From: Taibaiella chishuiensis
Lineage (GTDB): Bacteria; Bacteroidota; Bacteroidia; Chitinophagales; Chitinophagaceae
Assembly (NCBI RefSeq): GCF_003014535.1
Contig: NZ_PYGD01000003.1
Location: forward strand, 248,001-312,000
Length of the DNA: 64,000 bases
Direction: 5' to 3'
A program made the position numbers and the translations under genes. The notes under the pieces are model-generated. The model had not been told where the DNA came from and searched no databases. It saw only the letters and a program-made list of their open reading frames with translations. Positions 41,976 to 50,458 of this stretch are shown here, piece after piece. Every line of letters starts with the position of its first letter. Position 1 is the first letter of the stretch.

Positions 41976-42035
41976 CTCTAATATCTAACATCATATCTAA
42001 CATCTCATATCTAACATCTAACATCTAAAATCTAA
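41976..42035 (+). repeat. Short ATCTAACAT-type tandem repeat upstream of the 42043 gene
   Basis: Imperfect repeats of ATCTAACAT/ATCATATCTAAC directly before the start codon, the same repeat type as found before aspS (43084-43202). Confidence 0.75.
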
Positions 42036-42042
42036 ATACCCC

Positions 42043-42303
42043 ATGGACAATATGACAACGCAGCTGGTCACGGCAGTTGCCGCCAGTTCCGATAAAGGCC
42101 TTGAAGAAGGCCGCCAGTATTTATTCTCCCTGCAGGTATCCCAGGAGGGCATCATCCGGGTCATTACTACCGATGATATCGAAGTCTATTACGGAAGCGT
42201 TCATGATTTCCTGGTGTCCTGGCAGAAGATCAGCAGCCTCGGGTGGGCCAACGATAAAGAAACCTTCCAAAAGATGCTGCAGGAGCTGAAAGGCGGACAA
42301 TAA
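42043..42303 (+). CDS. Conserved-looking unknown protein, 86 residues
   Basis: A small acidic, soluble protein (QYLFSLQVSQEGIIRVITTDDIEVYYGSVHDFLVSWQKISS). The pattern of predicted strands then a helix suggests a small alpha/beta domain. No family recognised. Met1 or Met4 may be the start; the repeat array ends just upstream. It precedes the two-span membrane protein gene on the same strand by 43 bases. Confidence 0.55.
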   Translation: MDNMTTQLVTAVAASSDKGLEEGRQYLFSLQVSQEGIIRVITTDDIEVYYGSVHDFLVSWQKISSLGWANDKETFQKMLQELKGGQ

Positions 42304-42346
42304 CAACATAATAAGCTGTTACTTTACCTGAAACTATATTGACGGT

Positions 42347-42904
42347 ATGTTTTTTTTCGGTCAGATGAAATTGCGGGAGAAAGGCGTCGACAGGATGCTC
42401 GCGAAAAACGGGATCGCAGGAGCCCGTGTTTTCTACAGTCCCGTCGGGGTCTGGTTCCTGTTGGTAGCACTGCTTGGGGTAGCCGGACTGTGGATATTTC
42501 TTTCCGTGGCTGTGTCCCTGGTGGGAATAACGGCAGTAACCGTTTACCTGGCGATATCTTTCCTGTTGTATACAAAACGAAGTCATAGTTTTGCCCTGAC
42601 AAGCGAAGCGCTTTTTGTGATTCAGCCGCGCTTCCCCTTCCGGTTGTATCAGCGATATGCCTTAAAGGATATACGCCTGGCAACGTTTGCCGTAATACGC
42701 GGCTCCTTCCTGCTTCGTCTTTTCGTTTTTGGAGATGTGTATGCGCTGCGGCTCGAGTTATCGACAGGTGAGGTGTACACCTATGCCTGCGCCGGTTTAC
42801 AGCCCGATGCTTTCGATGAAAATTTTACCGAAAATACCCTCGACGGCCTGTGTAATAGTTTAGAGGCCAAAGGTGTCCCGGTACACTGGCCTGCCGGTTT
42901 ATAA
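42347..42904 (+). CDS. Two-span membrane protein of unknown function
   Basis: A 185-residue protein with two hydrophobic segments (about 33-52 and 54-74, separated by a short turn) and a C-terminal region with beta-strand patterns (FALTSEALFVIQPRFPFRLYQRYALKDIRLATFAVIRG) resembling a bacterial PH-like membrane-associated domain. Start could be Met7 or Met1. I assign no function. It follows the 86-residue gene. Confidence 0.6.
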   Translation: MFFFGQMKLREKGVDRMLAKNGIAGARVFYSPVGVWFLLVALLGVAGLWIFLSVAVSLVGITAVTVYLAISFLLYTKRSHSFALTSEALFVIQPRFPFRLYQRYALKDIRLATFAVIRGSFLLRLFVFGDVYALRLELSTGEVYTYACAGLQPDAFDENFTENTLDGLCNSLEAKGVPVHWPAGL

Positions 42905-43083
42905 CCCATGTTTGGGTAATGTTGTTATACGTCACTTTACGTTTATAGGAAGTGAGGAAAAATACAGGAGTCTGACCGGGATGATGCGCCGGATAAAATG
43001 CCCGCCAAATCGTATCTTCGCAACCGGTTGCGCTTGTTGCATATCCCCGGGCACCCCCCCCGCCAAATATTCAATAACCCTCA

Positions 43084-43202
43084 ACCTGATACCTAACATC
43101 CCATATCCAACATCTCATACCTAATATCTAACATCTCATATCTAACATCTCATATCTAACATCTCATACCTAACATCTCATACCTAACATCTCATATCTA
43201 AC
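43084..43202 (+). repeat. 14-bp tandem repeat abutting aspS
   Basis: At least five units of ATCTCATATCTAAC or ATCTCATACCTAAC end immediately at the aspS ATG (43203); more degenerate units continue upstream to about 43084. The region 42905-43083 shows nothing else recognisable. The repeats form the 5' untranslated leader or promoter of aspS, with no TAnnTTTG visible inside. Confidence 0.85.
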
Positions 43203-45008
43203 ATGTATCGTACACATAATTGCGGCGAATTGCGCGAGCAGCACATCAATGCCCCGGTAACCCTTGCGGGTTGGGTGCAGACCGTGCGTAAGTTTGGAAG
43301 TATTACGTTTGTGGACCTGCGCGACCGCTATGGCATCACGCAGTTGTATTTCAACGAAGCACTTACCCAACAGCTCGACGAAAAGCCCCTGGGCCGCGAG
43401 TTCGTGATTCAGGCCGAAGGCAAAGTGATCGAAAGAACGAGTAAGAATGCCAAAATCGCGACCGGTAATATCGAGATCGAAGTGAGCGCCTATACCGTAC
43501 TGAATAAATCGTCGGTGCCGCCGTTTACCATCGAAGAAGAAACCGATGGCGGCGAGGAACTGCGTATGAAATACCGCTACCTCGACCTGCGCCGTCCTAC
43601 GCTGCAACGTAACCTGGAACTGCGTTACCGGGTAAACCGTTCTGTGCGTAACTATATGGACGCACAGGGTTTTTACGATATCGAAACGCCTTTCCTGATC
43701 AAGTCCACACCGGAGGGCGCACGCGACTTTATCGTGCCTTCCCGTATGAACGGCGGACAGTTTTATGCCTTGCCGCAAAGTCCGCAGACCTTTAAGCAAT
43801 TGCTGATGGTAAGCGGTTATGACCGTTACTACCAGATCGTAAAATGTTTCCGTGATGAGGATCTGCGTGCCGACCGCCAGCCGGAGTTTACCCAGATCGA
43901 CTGCGAGATGGCCTTTGTAGAGCAGGAAGATATCCTGAATATGTTCGAAGGCCTGACCAAACACGTGTTCCGCGATGTGAAAGGAATGGAGTTCGCAACA
44001 GCTTTCCCGCGTATGACCTGGTCGGAGGCGATGAAGCGTTATGGTAACGATAAACCGGATATCCGTTTCGGTATGGAACTGAAAGAGCTGAAAACACCCG
44101 CCGGCGCCTTGGATGAACACGACGAAAGCCTGGACCTCGTTGGTGGTGCGGCTTTCAAAGTAATGGACGATGCCGAATACGTGGTAGCGATCGCAGCACC
44201 GGGTTGCAGCGAATACACCCGTAAGCAACTGGATGAACTTACAGATTGGGTAAAACGCCCGCAGATCGGTATGACCGGCCTGATGTATGTGAAATGCAAT
44301 GCGGACGGTAGTCTGAAGAGTTCGGTAGATAAATTTTACGACGAAGCCCGCTTAAGGGTATGGGCCGACCAATGTGCGGCACAACCCGGCGACCTGATCC
44401 TGGTACTGGCTGGCCCGGCGGAGCGTACGCGTAAAGCCATGAGCGAGCTGCGCCTCGAAATGGGCAACAAGCTTGGCTTACGCAAACGGGACGAGTATAA
44501 GCCTTTATGGGTAATCGACTTCCCGCTGCTGGAGTTTGCAGAGAACAATGACGATGGTGGCGGCGCAGGTCGCTGGGTTGCCCGGCACCATCCGTTTACC
44601 GCGCCCAAGCCCGACCAGATCAGCTGGATGCAGGACCCCGCGCGATACCCCTATATCAAGGCCAATGCCTATGACCTGGTACTGAACGGTACCGAGGTGG
44701 GCGGTGGTTCGATCCGTATCTACCAGCGCGACCTGCAGCTGAAAATGTTTGAAGCATTGGGTATCGACGAGCATGAGGCCCAGGAAAAATTCGGCTTCCT
44801 GTTGGGCGCCTTCGAATACGGAGCGCCGCCGCATGGCGGACTGGCATTGGGTTTCGACCGTCTTTGCGCTTTGCTTGGCGGCGACGAGACCATCCGCGAT
44901 TATATTGCCTTCCCTAAAAACAATTCGGGACGCGATGTGATGCTGGATGCCCCTTCTGCTGTGAACCCGGTACAACTGGATGAACTGCAACTGAAGATCG
45001 TAGAATAA
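43203..45008 (+). CDS. aspS: Aspartyl-tRNA synthetase
   Basis: A 601-residue bacterial-type class II synthetase. An N-terminal OB-fold anticodon domain (about 1-110), motif 1, motif 2 [18 protein letters not shown], a bacterial GAD insertion (about 285-400, with [14 protein letters not shown]) and motif 3 [15 protein letters not shown]. It charges tRNA-Asp. Full-length and intact. The unusual feature is that its start codon follows directly on a 14-bp tandem repeat. Confidence 0.97.
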   Translation: MYRTHNCGELREQHINAPVTLAGWVQTVRKFGSITFVDLRDRYGITQLYFNEALTQQLDEKPLGREFVIQAEGKVIERTSKNAKIATGNIEIEVSAYTVLNKSSVPPFTIEEETDGGEELRMKYRYLDLRRPTLQRNLELRYRVNRSVRNYMDAQGFYDIETPFLIKSTPEGARDFIVPSRMNGGQFYALPQSPQTFKQLLMVSGYDRYYQIVKCFRDEDLRADRQPEFTQIDCEMAFVEQEDILNMFEGLTKHVFRDVKGMEFATAFPRMTWSEAMKRYGNDKPDIRFGMELKELKTPAGALDEHDESLDLVGGAAFKVMDDAEYVVAIAAPGCSEYTRKQLDELTDWVKRPQIGMTGLMYVKCNADGSLKSSVDKFYDEARLRVWADQCAAQPGDLILVLAGPAERTRKAMSELRLEMGNKLGLRKRDEYKPLWVIDFPLLEFAENNDDGGGAGRWVARHHPFTAPKPDQISWMQDPARYPYIKANAYDLVLNGTEVGGGSIRIYQRDLQLKMFEALGIDEHEAQEKFGFLLGAFEYGAPPHGGLALGFDRLCALLGGDETIRDYIAFPKNNSGRDVMLDAPSAVNPVQLDELQLKIVE

Positions 45009-45031
45009 ATAAAATTAACCAGGTATAAAGC

Positions 45032-45064
45032 AAACGGGGCAGCCACTTCAATGGCGCCCCGTTT
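45032..45064. terminator. Bidirectional terminator after aspS
   Basis: AAACGGGGC and GCCCCGTTT with an inner GCC/GGC pairing, between converging genes. Confidence 0.75.
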
Positions 45065-45066
45065 TA

Positions 45067-46140
45067 TTATTGGAAGAAACGCCTGATCTTTTGCAGCAGC
45101 GATGTCTTTTCACCTGGTTGTTGCGTTACCGGCCGTTCTGTAGCCGGTTGTTCTTGTTCCGGTTGTTCTGTTGTCGATTGTTTTGTTGCCGGTGTAGGCA
45201 TAGCGGGTGGTACCGGTGGCGGTTCCTGCCTGCGCATGTCCGGTATACCGGCTGCCAGCCCGGGGGTAAAACCAGCCTGTTCCATGGCATTCCTAAACAA
45301 TGTTATAAAGTCGTCCAGTTTTTCGGGCAGCAGGTTGATATCCGTAAGATGCTCGGCCCTGTCGTTGTAAGGGATTACGATACCATTACCGGAAAAGGGG
45401 CGGTAGACATAATGCCGCCATTGCTTCCATACCGCCTGCATATCGTGCGGTGCAAAAAGAGGACCTAATTTATAGGATAGAAAGGTTTTTATTTTCCAAA
45501 GGTCTGTTTTGTCGGCCTTGCATTCGGCCAGCAGGGCGGCAAAACTCTGCTGTAAGGTGGTTGGGGTAAAATCCTTATGCTGTACCAGGTACAACAGGTC
45601 CAGCAGGTCCTTGAACCTGGGCCGTACCAGGGTCTGGTGTATTTTCCAGGCTACCTGTAAGGCCAGCGGTGTACTGAACGGAATCGTAAATGGCTCGCCC
45701 TGCAAAGGTTTGTACAATAGCGGTACCGGGGCCAGGTCGATGGGCAGGTTAAAGGATACATCCATCGGGAACTCCAGTTCCTGGTCCGCTACCCAGCATT
45801 TCAGGTCGGTATTGACCGTTGGGAAATCATCATCCATAGCATAGTCGATCCTGCGCCAGAATTCATTTTCCTTAAAGTCGCGGAACCGTACGCCATCATC
45901 AAAGGCCAGGCGGGTTACAGCTGTGGCCCAGGCATCCAGTTGAGTCCTTGCTGTTTCCTCGTCGGGGAAACGATCGAGGCAAAGCCAATCCAGGTCGCCG
46001 GGTATGCGTGGTACATTAGCCGGGAAATACTGCCGGGTAACATAACTGCCCTTCAGCATGAAAGGCAGGCCTGTAGCGGCAGACCTGCGGATAAAACCTT
46101 CGTAGGCAATCATCAGTTGTATTTCTTCATCCGTCATCAT
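45067..46140 (-). CDS. AbiEii/AbiGii-type nucleotidyltransferase
   Basis: A 357-residue protein of the nucleotidyltransferase toxin type. The NTase motif GSYVTR (31-36) with GDLDWL (48-53) gives the two active-site acids, and KIHQTLVRPRFKDLLDLLYL (about 166-185) is the family's Lys...KDxxD segment. In AbiE systems the toxin is paired with an AbiEi antitoxin; none is adjacent. The last 60 residues are a Pro/Gln/Glu/Thr-rich low-complexity tail (QPEQEQPATERPVTQQPG), unusual for the family. The likely partner is the upstream gene at 46199. Confidence 0.8.
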   Translation of the reverse strand: MMTDEEIQLMIAYEGFIRRSAATGLPFMLKGSYVTRQYFPANVPRIPGDLDWLCLDRFPDEETARTQLDAWATAVTRLAFDDGVRFRDFKENEFWRRIDYAMDDDFPTVNTDLKCWVADQELEFPMDVSFNLPIDLAPVPLLYKPLQGEPFTIPFSTPLALQVAWKIHQTLVRPRFKDLLDLLYLVQHKDFTPTTLQQSFAALLAECKADKTDLWKIKTFLSYKLGPLFAPHDMQAVWKQWRHYVYRPFSGNGIVIPYNDRAEHLTDINLLPEKLDDFITLFRNAMEQAGFTPGLAAGIPDMRRQEPPPVPPAMPTPATKQSTTEQPEQEQPATERPVTQQPGEKTSLLQKIRRFFQ

Positions 46141-46198
46141 AACCCGGGTATTGGTTCTGTTGTTTTGTTGTTATGGTTTTTCCTGGGGCTTTTAATGC

Positions 46199-46825
46199 CT
46201 ATGCGGGCAACCATCCGGCATCCAGTTTTTCATGGTCGTCATACAGGCAGTATTCGGCTTGCTCCTTGATCAGCCCGATGCCTTGCTGGTGCAGGTCTTT
46301 GTGCAAAGCTGCAATTTTTTCGTTGAACACGGCCTCCGTATCGTATACCCGAAGCGTGAGGAAACGCCTGCCTGGATCATGTTTTAGCGTATTGCGCGAC
46401 AGGTGCACTTTATGATCATGGCACAATACCGGCAGTGCCGCTTGTGCCTCATAATTGATTTTTCCATGCCATTCAAAATAATGGGTCGCCGGTAGTTTCC
46501 CGTTTTGAAACAGTGATGCATCTGTTGCCGGCACTTCTATCTTTATCCTTGTTACCGGGTATCCTGCTGCGCGTAATTGGCCGGCCAGGCTGTGTGCCGC
46601 CGCCAGTGCCTGATCCAGGCTTTTCATATAAACGATCTTATTCAGCATGGGCTGATGCCTGCTTTGACCCTGTGCCAGTTCGATGATCATGGGTTTGGCG
46701 AGCAACTGCCGGCAGTATCCGGCAAAGGCAGTTTCCTGCTCCGCTGCCAGCGGTACTACGGTAAGGTGCAGTTCGAAAGGGATGGATTGCGGTAACTCAG
46801 GCATTTTTGTTGGGTAAGCGATCAT
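46199..46825 (-). CDS. Unknown protein paired with the AbiEii-like gene
   Basis: I place the start at MIAYPTKMPELPQ (46825; 208 residues), downstream of a perfect -7 element at 46868; the longer frame up to 46990 lies across that promoter and looks non-coding. The protein is soluble, with a His-rich core (HYFEWHGKINYEAQ, CHDHKVHLSRNTLKHD). I recognise no family. It sits 58 bases upstream of the NTase gene on the same strand and is likely co-transcribed. Whether it is an antitoxin-like partner is untested. Confidence 0.6.
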   Translation of the reverse strand: MIAYPTKMPELPQSIPFELHLTVVPLAAEQETAFAGYCRQLLAKPMIIELAQGQSRHQPMLNKIVYMKSLDQALAAAHSLAGQLRAAGYPVTRIKIEVPATDASLFQNGKLPATHYFEWHGKINYEAQAALPVLCHDHKVHLSRNTLKHDPGRRFLTLRVYDTEAVFNEKIAALHKDLHQQGIGLIKEQAEYCLYDDHEKLDAGWLPA

Positions 46826-46867
46826 GGCGCTCTTGCATTTTAGGGCAAGGACCGGGTTTGTGATACT

Positions 46868-46875
46868 CAAAAATA
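46868..46875 (-). promoter_or_regulatory. -7 element of the 46199 gene
   Basis: TATTTTTG on the minus strand, an exact TAnnTTTG match. It decides the start at 46825. Confidence 0.5.
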
Positions 46876-47004
46876 AGGTAATCAGGCAGCAACTCAATCC
46901 CCGGTCGTTTATCTGTTTGTAAACAACAACCGGGTTTGTAGGGGGGCAATACTTTGGCAGCCCTGCAAGTCTTAGGGCCACACGGCTCAAGGCAGGTTTG
47001 CAGA

Positions 47005-47739
47005 TTACTGCCCGAGGCTTTCGCGTGACTTTATATTAAAATCATATTGCTCCTGTACAGGTGCCACCGCGCGTTTGCTTTTCTTGAGGTCACCTTCTTT
47101 CGACCATAAGGGTGGAAAGAAATTGATTGTCTGGTCGCCGCTTATTGTGGGCAGGTCTTTTTCCCAACCTGGCCACCTGGAACTTTTATAAAATTTACCG
47201 AGATCCTGGTTAAAACAAAAATCAAGAAATTCAGTGTAAGTGATATCCATCGGTTCCAGGTTCAGATCATCCGGTGGCCAATAGTATACCTTACCTGCAT
47301 CTTTGCCCAGGCCGCCGCCATTCAAAAGGAAGAAGCCACCGCTGGCGTCGTCGGCGATAAGCAAAAACGGAGGTTGGGTGCCAAAATCGGTAAAGGCTTT
47401 TCCTTTGTTCCAATCAGGCAAGGATCTGTTAAGCTTGATGCTGCCCGATCCCAATACCCTTATCCAGCCACCATCGATAAGCAGGCCGCCGGTATTGAAT
47501 ACGATGGCGCCCATCGGGGAACGGGTTGTTACCTGGCATTTATATAAGGCATCCTTCGCTTTGGCACTGTCGACCGGCAGTACTTCCACTTTATTGCGGG
47601 CTTTACTGATACCTTCTGCAACGAGGGCCCAGCCGTTTTCTTGTTGGTTAATCAGCGCTTCAAACGGGCGCTGGTTGTTTTGGGCTTGCACAGCAGGTGC
47701 GCAGCCCAGGACCAGGAATGCGATCCAATGGATTTTCAT
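47005..47739 (-). CDS. Exported DUF2625 protein
   Basis: A 244-residue protein whose core matches DUF2625 closely in pattern: VEVLPVD, LYKCQVTTRSPMGAIVFNTGGLLIDGGWIRVLGSGS, FLLIADDASGGFFLLNGGGLGKDAGKVYYWPPDDLN, YTEFLDFCFNQDLGKFYKSSRWPGWE. DUF2625 is an uncharacterised family. This copy has a signal peptide (MKIHWIAFLVLGCAPAVQA, then Q), whereas the family is often cytoplasmic. No functional inference. Confidence 0.85.
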   Translation of the reverse strand: MKIHWIAFLVLGCAPAVQAQNNQRPFEALINQQENGWALVAEGISKARNKVEVLPVDSAKAKDALYKCQVTTRSPMGAIVFNTGGLLIDGGWIRVLGSGSIKLNRSLPDWNKGKAFTDFGTQPPFLLIADDASGGFFLLNGGGLGKDAGKVYYWPPDDLNLEPMDITYTEFLDFCFNQDLGKFYKSSRWPGWEKDLPTISGDQTINFFPPLWSKEGDLKKSKRAVAPVQEQYDFNIKSRESLGQ

Positions 47740-47797
47740 GAATTGTATTATGGAGATAATTTATGATGTTAGGTGCTGAAAGGTATGGATAGCAAAG

Positions 47798-48883
47798 TCA
47801 ATACTGGAAACGGTAAAACCGGTGGCTTTGGTCTACCTGCATTTGGTTGTCGCGGAACCAGGTTACAAATGCGCTCCAGCGTCTTTGGTTTTGGGCTTGC
47901 CATTTATTAAATTCTTCTTCGTTACCTTTCATGAGCAGCCAGTAATTGTAGGCTTCGATAAAACCCGCATCTTTAATTTTCTTCTGGTAGTCGAAAAGGA
48001 TATTGGGGTATTTAGCTGCAAAGTCTTCTGAAAAATATTTATTGATAAAGGCGGTACGTATCCTGTTGAGCGAGGCGATATCTATTCGTTGTTCGCCGAT
48101 GATCGAAAGCGAGGTCAGCAGCTCGTAACACCCGGCCGCAAAGGGCAGCTTGAAGTTTTTCAGGTCTTTCGCATCGGCGGCGATAATAACCGTATTCTTC
48201 GAAAAACTTACGGACATGGTATCGCCATTAATCCTGATCTCGCTTTTATAGGTATCGTACAGCAGTTTGCTGATCTCCGCCGTACGCGCGGTATTGCGTT
48301 CCAGGTTCATGAATATTTCCCCGTAGATCATGCCCCATACCTCTTCTGAAGAGTTACAGTATAATTTGGCGGCGCGGTAATAGTTGGCGGGGAATGCAGG
48401 ATCGGCGGCTATTCCTTTTTCGTAAAAAGACAATGCTTTTTCGTAGGCTTTCTGGTTCTGTTGTACATTCCCCATTTCCGTATACAGCAGCCCCGAGCCC
48501 GGAAATTTTTTCAAACCCTTGTTATAGGTTTCTATGGCCAGGTCGGGTTTGCCCTGGTAATCGTACACATTACCCAGGCTTTGGTAGATCTGCACGATCG
48601 GGTTTTTGCGTTTTACCAATTCCTGCAATAGGTGCTCCGCCTTGCTGTATTCTTTTTTATACATATAGGCATAGGCAATTTCGTAAGGATAGCGCATGTC
48701 TTCGGGATCGAGTTGCTGCGCTTCTTCCAGCAGCTTTATCGCCTGGTCAACCTTTCCTTCTTCGTCTTCGAGCCGGAGGGCTTCCTGGGCTTTGGCCTGC
48801 GCCCTTTCTTTATCAGATTGGCTGTATGCTCCGGTGTACAACAGGCATAGGCTTGCAGTAGTAAGCAATAGTTTTTTGATCAT
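47798..48883 (-). CDS. Secreted/periplasmic TPR-repeat protein
   Basis: Start at MIKKLLLTTASLCLLYTGAYS (48883; 361 residues), a signal peptide, and downstream of a perfect -7 element. Residues about 25-200 contain four or five tetratricopeptide repeats (QAIKLLEEAQQLDPEDMRYPYEIAYAYMYKKEYSKAEHLLQ, LAIETYNKGLKKFPGSGLLYTEMGNVQQNQKAYEKALSFYEKGIAADP). The C-terminal half is different and not recognised. A protein-protein interaction role in the periplasm is likely. Confidence 0.82.
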   Translation of the reverse strand: MIKKLLLTTASLCLLYTGAYSQSDKERAQAKAQEALRLEDEEGKVDQAIKLLEEAQQLDPEDMRYPYEIAYAYMYKKEYSKAEHLLQELVKRKNPIVQIYQSLGNVYDYQGKPDLAIETYNKGLKKFPGSGLLYTEMGNVQQNQKAYEKALSFYEKGIAADPAFPANYYRAAKLYCNSSEEVWGMIYGEIFMNLERNTARTAEISKLLYDTYKSEIRINGDTMSVSFSKNTVIIAADAKDLKNFKLPFAAGCYELLTSLSIIGEQRIDIASLNRIRTAFINKYFSEDFAAKYPNILFDYQKKIKDAGFIEAYNYWLLMKGNEEEFNKWQAQNQRRWSAFVTWFRDNQMQVDQSHRFYRFQY

Positions 48884-48936
48884 GGTAAGCAGGATAAGCT
48901 GGCGTTTATATCGTTTCCGGGTAAAATGCGGGTGCT

Positions 48937-48944
48937 CAAAAATA
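48937..48944 (-). promoter_or_regulatory. -7 element of the TPR gene
   Basis: TATTTTTG on the minus strand, exact TAnnTTTG. It rules out the longer reading frame starting at 48970. Confidence 0.5.
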
Positions 48945-49002
48945 ATATAATTCGCCGGTATCCAAAGCAAGAGGTGTGCGGGGCAAGCAAGCCATGTTAC
49001 TC

Positions 49003-49326
49003 CTATACAGGCGCTTCCGCATCACCATTGCCTATGGCCGCCTCTTGCCGGCGTAAACGCCAACGCAGCAACCAGCGTACGATGTGGATGAACAGGCTCA
49101 ACCCGCCTCCGATGATCCAGAAAAAGAAGAATATGCCGATGGCGAACATGCCACAGTTGAGGTTGTCCCGGTTCAGGGGCACACTTTCAACCCATAAGAT
49201 GGGGAAAAGAAAAAAGTTCAGGAAGAGGAACAGGAGCAGGATCAGAACGCCTGCGTACTTTTTGCGCCCCCAGATCCAATAAAACAGGATCTGGGCGCTG
49301 ACGGACAGGATGACGGTCAGTACCAT
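49003..49326 (-). CDS. Small membrane protein
   Basis: A 107-residue protein with three hydrophobic segments (about 2-17, 24-44 and 60-85) and a basic cluster (RWLLRWRLRRQE) before an acidic end. No family recognised. It is isolated from its neighbours by 119 and 72 bases. Confidence 0.6.
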   Translation of the reverse strand: MVLTVILSVSAQILFYWIWGRKKYAGVLILLLFLFLNFFLFPILWVESVPLNRDNLNCGMFAIGIFFFFWIIGGGLSLFIHIVRWLLRWRLRRQEAAIGNGDAEAPV

Positions 49327-49398
49327 AGTTGGGGTGTTAGGTTATTGTTTATACCGGATAGCAGGCGTAGGTAACCTTTGGACCTGCTAATATTATGT

Positions 49399-50346
49399 TT
49401 AAATGTCCCGCGACCAGATCAGCAGATCGGGCGATGATCCTGCAATGAAGCTGCGGCCCGTATCTGAGAAGCCGTAAGCCCGGTCGATGCCGTAGGGAAA
49501 CGATGCAATTTTATGCTGTACCTTGGTGTGTATATTGTAGATGCAAAGCCGGGCTGCTTTATCGTTCTTTGCTTCCGGTAAACTGAAAATCCTGACCTCC
49601 CACCCATCAGCTGTTGCCTGTTTCAAGGGGTTAGGGTATTCAAACCCGCCGCAGGTAACCCTTTCGCCTGCCAGCGGACCAAAGCCGGGCACTGCGCCGT
49701 TTGTATCAGCCCCGGGATAATCGGTATTACGGTCCCTGGCAACCCGTTGCCCGCTGATACAATCGAATATACCCCTGCCTTGCGCCGAAAGCACCATAAG
49801 CATATCGGTGCCGGGTTGGAAGCCCAGTTCCAGCAAGCCGCCAACCGCATGTTCTTCTTTACGCTGCCAAAGCGCATCGCTTTTGTTTTTCAGCGTTTTT
49901 TCGGGCAGCCATTCCAGCATCTGTAATATCATCTGTTTGTCTGATTCCCGGCCGGTCCAGTGGTGGTGGTGCGACATGAGTTCGAGGAGATAAGTCCTGT
50001 ATACCTTTTGCAGGCGCCAGTTAGCAATGTATTTCGAAGGGATGACCAGGCATACGCTGCGATTACTATTCCGGTGTTTACCGATCACTTTTATTTTTTC
50101 ATAACCATCACCCCATTGATGCGGCAGGCAATACACTTTTGTGCCCGGGGCAAAATGCCGGGTGCCATAGCGGGGCTGACCGTCTTTGCCGGCATAGGGA
50201 TGTTCGATAATATTGCCGGTAAGGCACCAGGCAAAGCGGGCCCCTGTATCGTCCGTACTGTGATCCTTTTCCGGCTCAATAGTACCGGCATCGTTGCCCT
50301 TGCTTAACCATTGCCGGATACTGCTTATGATGGTGCTGAAGATCAT
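49399..50346 (-). CDS. Unknown 315-residue protein
   Basis: No recognised domain. Residues about 37-115 form a compact region (GARFAWCLTGNIIEHPYAG..., FAPGTKVYCLPHQWGDGYEKIKVIGKHRNSNRSVCLVIPSKYIANWRL). The remainder contains a His run (SHHHHWTG) and a C-terminal propeller-like pattern (YGFSDTGRSFIAGSSPDLLIWSRD). No signal peptide. Probably cytoplasmic. Some polymorphic-toxin immunity proteins look like this, but there is no toxin nearby. Confidence 0.55.
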   Translation of the reverse strand: MIFSTIISSIRQWLSKGNDAGTIEPEKDHSTDDTGARFAWCLTGNIIEHPYAGKDGQPRYGTRHFAPGTKVYCLPHQWGDGYEKIKVIGKHRNSNRSVCLVIPSKYIANWRLQKVYRTYLLELMSHHHHWTGRESDKQMILQMLEWLPEKTLKNKSDALWQRKEEHAVGGLLELGFQPGTDMLMVLSAQGRGIFDCISGQRVARDRNTDYPGADTNGAVPGFGPLAGERVTCGGFEYPNPLKQATADGWEVRIFSLPEAKNDKAARLCIYNIHTKVQHKIASFPYGIDRAYGFSDTGRSFIAGSSPDLLIWSRDI

Positions 50347-50458
50347 ACTGCAAATTAAGCAATTACCCCTTAAGCTGTGGTATTGCCTTTAATACAAAAG
50401 CAGGCCCATTGGGCCCGCTTATTGCAGGGGGGTGTTATAAAAAACTATGGCAATGGTT

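Noticed and set aside
41590-43202. Tandem repeats considered as a CRISPR array
   Set aside because: Units are adjacent with no unique spacers between them, periods are 82 and 14 bases, and no cas genes are present.
43170-44228. 352-codon minus-strand frame opposite aspS
   Set aside because: Antisense shadow of a fully recognisable synthetase; starts inside the tandem repeat.
46826-46990. N-terminal extension of the 46199 gene
   Set aside because: Lies across a perfect -7 element and looks non-coding.
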